In this document: positions 16,419 through 20,191 of the stretch, piece after piece
Layout: each line of letters starts with the position of its first letter
Position numbering within the stretch: the stretch's first letter is position 1
Assembly (NCBI GenBank): GCA_900549945.1
Contig: URQJ01000016.1
Span: forward strand, 1 to 20,191
Direction of reading: 5' to 3'
From: an uncultured Oscillospiraceae bacterium
GTDB lineage: Bacteria; Bacillota; Clostridia; Oscillospirales; Acutalibacteraceae
Length of the DNA: 20,191 nucleotides
Program-made: the position numbers and the translations under genes
The notes under the pieces: model-generated
What the model was told of the DNA's origin: nothing
Seen by the model: the letters and a program-made list of their open reading frames with translations, nothing else
Database searches by the model: none

Positions 16419-18446
16419 TTGGCAGGAGTGCATGAAGATTTCGGCGAAAAGATCGGCGGTGCGAAAAAAGACCTGTGGAAAGACCGCGGGCTGTATGCAG
16501 ATGATCTGGAAGCCATGAATGAGCGCGAAGCCGAAAAATTTGTGAAAAAGGATAATGTCTGGAAAAAGCCGGACTATGCAGCCATGCTGGAGGAAGGGAT
16601 TCCTCTTGGCGTGGTCTATTTTATTAAAAAAGCAAGGGACGGCTTAAACGCTTCCCCTCAGTATTATCGCACGGATGACACCCCGGAAAAACGGACCGCG
16701 AGACAAAAGGAATATATAAAAACAGTACGGGAATTGCAGACAGTGCTTTCAGATGTCCGTACTGTGGAGGATGCTGTGAGAGCCTATGACCGCTTTTTCC
16801 TTGACAATGGATATTTAGAAAAGGTACAGGGCTGGGGAAGCGGAATCCATTACCGGGCAACGAAAAAGGGACAGGACAATCCCGTGATCACAAACAAATT
16901 GTCTAATACCATGCTGATCCGCTCGGCTGAATATTTTGAGCGCAACTTTACTCAGAAAGCAAAAAAGGAACAGTTTTGTGTTTCCAAAGAGCAGAAAATA
17001 CCGAAAGGTTATGCGATCCACTTCAACGACGGGAAACATACCTATTCTAAAAATGAGGACTGGAAACCCGGTACCTACTATGTGACAAAAGGCTATTCGA
17101 TCCTGCGGACCAATTTTGAGACCAAAGAAGCTGCCCTGAAATGGGTGCAGGAACTTGCCAAAGGCAGGAACAAAAACGGAAAGATCCGGTTTGTCCCTCC
17201 CCAGCTCGCCCATGTCAAACGTACCGGGCCGGATTACCGGAATGGTGTGGAGATCACCGGACAGCATTATCTTGATACATTTGGGTTCCGCGGCGGCGAG
17301 TTTGGAAACTGGATGAACCAGAACGACCGTCAGACCTCCCTTAACATGGGATTTGAAGCACTAAAGGATCTGGCGTCAGCCCTTAAGATCAGCGATAAAG
17401 ATATTGCTTATCAGGGAACGCTTGCGATTGCTTTTGGTGCAAGAGGCAGCGGCAATGCTGCGGCCCATTATGAACCTTTGCGTACAGTCATCAATCTTAC
17501 GAAAATGCACGGGGCCGGTTCGCTGGCACATGAATGGTGGCATGGACTTGACGATTATCTTGGTACAAAGATGGGCGCAAAAGGGATGCTGTCAGAACAG
17601 CCCCGCCTCTATGCGCCGTTCCAAAAACTCATTGACACCATGAAGTATAAACCGGAAACACCGGAACAGGCAGCAAAGCGCACGGAAGCACAAACAGAAC
17701 GCACCCGGAAAAATGCGGCAAGCTGGCTGGATTCCTCGGTTCTTGCCTCCCTGAAACGGTATGGCAATGAGGAACAGATGGAAACCTACGCAGTCTTGCG
17801 GGAAGCATTTTTGTCCGGCGAACCTGACTCTGTGGAACAGATCAGCGCATTTAAGAAGAATGTTACCGGACGGGTTATTCCCAAAAGTGAACGGGAACGG
17901 CTGGAAATTTTTGAGCGTATGCTTTCCGGGATGCAGGCGCAGGAAGCTCCGCAGATTGGACGGACGGAAACTGATTTTTACCGTAATTCGGTACGCATGG
18001 GAAAAGAATGTGAAAAAGACGGCGGTTATTGGGACAGCAATGTGGAAATGACAGCCAGAGCCTTTGCCTGTTATATCAAGGACAAACTGCCCTACACATC
18101 GGATTATCTGGCAGGCCATGCCGACTGTGCCCTTACCCTGGTTTCCGGTAAAGACGGAGAAATGGAGGTATTAAAAGCCTTCCCTGTGGGGGAAGAACGC
18201 CGTGCGATCAACGCCGTTTTTGACGAGATCATTCAGGATTTGAAACGGGAACAGCTATTGACCCATGCTGATGTAACGCTTCCCCTCTCTGTTTCTGAAC
18301 TTCGTGAGGCAGCGGACGGTCAGCTATCCATGTTTAATGAAGGACGTTCTTCTGTCCTTGAGAAGCTCTCTGTGGCAAAAACTCAGGAAAAAACGCCAAC
18401 CGCTCCCGGTACGGCAATGAAAAAGAAGGAGGATATACAATTATGA
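16419..18446 (+). CDS. LPD1-domain protein with HEWWH metallopeptidase-like motif
   Basis: A 675-residue protein. The LPD1 (large polyvalent protein-associated domain 1) core lies at about 275-400 and includes FGFRGGEFGNWM (288-299), AIAFGARGSGNAAAHYEP (336-353) and HEWWHGLDDYL (371-381). His371, Glu372 and His375 form an HExxH zinc-site pattern. The N-terminal 250 residues are charged and helical; near 195-245 there is a KGYAIHFNDGKHTYS and TYYVTKGYSI repeat-like region. LPD1 proteins occur in ICEs and phages as parts of polyvalent proteins thought to enter the recipient with the DNA; protease activity is inferred from the motif. TTG at 16419 has GGAGGT 8 bases upstream. Its stop overlaps the next gene as ATGA. 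Confidence 0.85.
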   Translation: MAGVHEDFGEKIGGAKKDLWKDRGLYADDLEAMNEREAEKFVKKDNVWKKPDYAAMLEEGIPLGVVYFIKKARDGLNASPQYYRTDDTPEKRTARQKEYIKTVRELQTVLSDVRTVEDAVRAYDRFFLDNGYLEKVQGWGSGIHYRATKKGQDNPVITNKLSNTMLIRSAEYFERNFTQKAKKEQFCVSKEQKIPKGYAIHFNDGKHTYSKNEDWKPGTYYVTKGYSILRTNFETKEAALKWVQELAKGRNKNGKIRFVPPQLAHVKRTGPDYRNGVEITGQHYLDTFGFRGGEFGNWMNQNDRQTSLNMGFEALKDLASALKISDKDIAYQGTLAIAFGARGSGNAAAHYEPLRTVINLTKMHGAGSLAHEWWHGLDDYLGTKMGAKGMLSEQPRLYAPFQKLIDTMKYKPETPEQAAKRTEAQTERTRKNAASWLDSSVLASLKRYGNEEQMETYAVLREAFLSGEPDSVEQISAFKKNVTGRVIPKSERERLEIFERMLSGMQAQEAPQIGRTETDFYRNSVRMGKECEKDGGYWDSNVEMTARAFACYIKDKLPYTSDYLAGHADCALTLVSGKDGEMEVLKAFPVGEERRAINAVFDEIIQDLKREQLLTHADVTLPLSVSELREAADGQLSMFNEGRSSVLEKLSVAKTQEKTPTAPGTAMKKKEDIQL

Positions 18447-18859
18447 AAGTGTTAATGGTAGAGCCGGGCAAGTCCCCTTATGCTGCGGAGATCGAAAGTG
18501 GTCTGAAATCCTTGCAGGCGGCAGTGGGCGGAGATATTCAGGCGGTCTATCCGTATGAGGACCCGGTGGCTCTGATCTGTAATGAAGAAGGCAAGCTGAT
18601 GGGGCTGCCTCTGAACCGGGCTCTCTTTGACGATGACGGCCACATCTATGATATTGTGTCCGGGAATTTTCTGATCGTTGGTCTTGGCGAGGAAGATTTT
18701 ACAGACCTTTCCCCGGACCTGATGGAGAAATACGGGGAGCAGTTCAAGTACCCTGAAAAATTTGCAAGGATTGCCGGCGAGATCATTGCAGTCAAGCAGC
18801 CTGCAACCAATGAACACCGGGAAAAACCGATGATGCACCATTCCGGCCCGGATTTGTAG
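18443..18859 (+). CDS. DUF3846 domain protein
   Basis: A 138-residue protein with the characteristic MKVLMVEPGKSPYAAEI opening, GGDIQAVYPYEDPVALICNE, KLMGLPLNRAL and NFLIVGLGEEDFTDLSP. This set of conserved phrases defines DUF3846, a small family common in ICEs and phages of Firmicutes and often found next to ArdA-like antirestriction genes. Function is unproven. The start codon overlaps the LPD1 stop (ATGA at 18443-18446), so the two are translationally coupled; GGAGG lies 10 bases before. The protein is near the family's usual size, with a short non-conserved His/Pro tail. Confidence 0.9.
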   Translation: MKVLMVEPGKSPYAAEIESGLKSLQAAVGGDIQAVYPYEDPVALICNEEGKLMGLPLNRALFDDDGHIYDIVSGNFLIVGLGEEDFTDLSPDLMEKYGEQFKYPEKFARIAGEIIAVKQPATNEHREKPMMHHSGPDL

Positions 18860-18876
18860 AAAGAAAGGAGCCAATT

Positions 18877-19692
18877 ATGTTAATGGCAGTAAATGAACCT
18901 TATGCCCTTATGGTGCAGCCGGACGATATTCTGATCTCTCCCCGTGAGGTAGATGAACATTTTGGGACGATGGTATGCTTCCATCCCCGCTATGCGCTGG
19001 GCGACCATCACAACTATATGGACAAAGACGACTTTCTGCGGGAAATGTATTTAGATACCGTAGGACATGATGAAGCCGGTATGAAACGCTATGAACGGAT
19101 GGTAAACATTGTAAGCAGCCGTTTCCGGCATGGACCAAAGACAGAGGAACGGGCGATCGATGAAGCAATGCAGAAAGTAATTTCGGAAAAGTATCTGATG
19201 CTCCCCCTCTATCTCTACGACCACTCCGGTCTTGCCATGAGTACAGAAAGTTTCTCAGGCAGGGCTCCTCATGCAGAATGGGACAGCGGACAGGTCGGCT
19301 GGATCTATGTTTCCAAAGAAGATGCCCTAAAGGAATTTGACGCTGACAAGATGACCGGCGCCATCCGGCAGAAAGCGGACGCACTGATGCGCAGTGAAGT
19401 CGCCGCTTATGATTCCTATCTTCGTGGCGAGTGTTATGGGTTTGAGCTTTATAAAAACGGGGAGCTGTCGGATAGCTGCTGGGGCTTTATGGGTAACTTT
19501 TCCGATGTGTTGAAAGATATGGCGGCATACCTCCCGGATGAGTGCAAAGGGATGGTCGATCATCTGGAGGAACAGGAACGCCCGGCTACGATCATCAAGA
19601 CGCTTTTGAAACACGCTAAAATTCAGGTCGATCAGGCAGCAAAAGCCTTTGAACACGCTTCCCGACAGCAGGTTCTTGGGGAAAGCCGGTAA
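18877..19692 (+). CDS. Conserved phage/ICE protein of unknown function (271 aa)
   Basis: A 271-residue acidic, soluble protein. Its most distinctive part is KYLMLPLYLYDHSGLAMSTE followed by WDSGQVGWIYVSKEDALKEF, a block I associate with an unnamed protein family in Firmicutes phages and ICEs. The second half has RGECYGFELYKNGELSDSCW, resembling a repeated short beta motif. No catalytic residues or membrane segments can be identified. AAAGGAG (18864-18870) is 6 bases before ATG 18877; ATG 18883 is less well spaced. It follows DUF3846 and precedes the PcfB gene, the last leading-region gene before the conjugation machinery. Confidence 0.75.
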   Translation: MLMAVNEPYALMVQPDDILISPREVDEHFGTMVCFHPRYALGDHHNYMDKDDFLREMYLDTVGHDEAGMKRYERMVNIVSSRFRHGPKTEERAIDEAMQKVISEKYLMLPLYLYDHSGLAMSTESFSGRAPHAEWDSGQVGWIYVSKEDALKEFDADKMTGAIRQKADALMRSEVAAYDSYLRGECYGFELYKNGELSDSCWGFMGNFSDVLKDMAAYLPDECKGMVDHLEEQERPATIIKTLLKHAKIQVDQAAKAFEHASRQQVLGESR

Positions 19693-19743
19693 AAAGTTAT
19701 TTCCATATTATAAATACCGATTTTATCAGAAAGGAGGATGCTC

Positions 19744-20191
19744 TTGCAGGAAGATCTCGAACAACGAACGGTTTCTGTTTCTATACAGGCAGCAAAACTG
19801 TCAGGGCGGGTACTGCGTGCGGCTATTGCTGCGGTACTCCAAAAGATGGAACAGGAACGCACAATGCCAAAAGTCGGGCGCAACAGCATGAAGCGGCTGA
19901 CTTATAAAGACCCCGGAGCCAATACCATTGAAGTTTCAGGGCGAATCCGCTCTTTTGAACGGTATGCCAGGAAACATCAGGTACGCTACCATATAGAAAA
20001 GGAACTTGGGACCGATCCCCCAAAATGGACGGTATATTTCAAGGCAAACCAGGCGGATGCACTGACGGCAGCTTTTAAGGAATATACGAAGAAAGACCTT
20101 ACACGCAGCACTAGACCGTCGCTGCTTACACAGCTTCATAAGTTCAAAGAACTGGCGCAGTCGCTTGGCCGTGACCGTGTAAAGAACAAAG
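19744..20191 (+). CDS. PcfB/DUF3801 conjugation protein, cut by window end
   Basis: An open frame of about 149 residues running off the window. It reads QEDLEQRTVSVSIQAAKLSG, then RVLRAAIAAVLQKMEQER, VGRNSMKRLTYKDPGA and ISFERYARKH-like RIRSFERYARKHQVRYHIEK. This is the PcfB (DUF3801) family, which works with the VirD4-type coupling protein (PcfC/TraG) and relaxase in Gram-positive conjugation. TTG at 19744 is chosen because AAAGGAGG (19730-19737) is 6 bases upstream; the in-frame ATG at 19738 touches the Shine-Dalgarno and is too close. It marks the start of the transfer module; a coupling-protein gene should follow. Confidence 0.85.
   Translation, partial: MQEDLEQRTVSVSIQAAKLSGRVLRAAIAAVLQKMEQERTMPKVGRNSMKRLTYKDPGANTIEVSGRIRSFERYARKHQVRYHIEKELGTDPPKWTVYFKANQADALTAAFKEYTKKDLTRSTRPSLLTQLHKFKELAQSLGRDRVKNK

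Larger units (their letters stand above)
11390..20191 (+). mobile_element. Left part of an integrative conjugative element (Tn1549/CTn-like)
   Basis: From about 11,390 the DNA becomes clearly AT-richer, and all genes are of kinds known from gut Firmicutes ICEs: DUF6017, DUF3991/toprim, HTH, DUF6674, LPD1, DUF3846 and PcfB/DUF3801. The left edge is placed where the integrase fragment stops making sense; the exact terminal base is uncertain. The right end, integrase, relaxase and coupling protein lie beyond the window. Tn1549-like is a statement about gene content and order recalled from that family, not an alignment. No resistance or other cargo gene is seen here. Confidence 0.8.

Overview
This window joins two kinds of DNA. 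Bases 1 to about 11,390 are GC-rich chromosome of a clostridial bacterium. The protein families, the AAGGAG-type ribosome binding sites and the codon use suggest an Oscillospiraceae/Ruminococcaceae-like gut anaerobe; this is inferred, as no rRNA is present. From about 11,390 to the end the DNA is visibly more AT-rich. It carries the leading genes of an integrative conjugative element (ICE) of the broad Tn1549/CTn type found in gut Firmicutes.

Chromosomal part. The 3' end of a ROK-family gene is followed by a complete MATE-family exporter. Next come convergent hairpins and gdhA (glutamate dehydrogenase) on the minus strand. A 423-base divergent intergenic region holds a good promoter for each direction. 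It leads into a plus-strand run of purB, purA, glmS and guaA, probably one transcription unit. These genes cover IMP to AMP, XMP to GMP, and glucosamine-6-phosphate synthesis. A 335-base structured gap and a separate promoter then precede a second, stand-alone GMP synthetase subunit (the ATP-pyrophosphatase half only). It ends in a strong terminator. The nitrogen theme is consistent: gdhA assimilates ammonia, purB and purA use aspartate, and glmS and guaA use glutamine.

Junction. Just after that terminator lie TGGCTACA repeats and the last 54 codons of a tyrosine recombinase on the minus strand. The recombinase is cut off exactly at its box II catalytic Arg codon, where the AT-rich DNA begins. 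The simplest reading is an older integrated element next to the GMP synthetase gene whose integrase was later broken by the ICE.

ICE part. A non-coding left end of about 250 bases carries four related 10-mers about 40 bases apart, a double hairpin and an intrinsic terminator. Ten genes then run on the plus strand, each with a strong Shine-Dalgarno sequence or tight coupling: an unnamed protein, a DUF6017-type HTH protein with a pentapeptide-repeat linker, a DUF3991/toprim protein, an LPD28-like small protein, a HigA-like HTH protein, a DUF6674 protein, an unnamed 300-aa protein, an LPD1 protein with an HEWWH motif, a DUF3846 protein, and an unnamed 271-aa protein. A PcfB/DUF3801 conjugation protein follows and is cut by the window edge. 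Relaxase and VirD4-type coupling genes are expected just downstream. No RNA genes or CRISPR arrays were seen.
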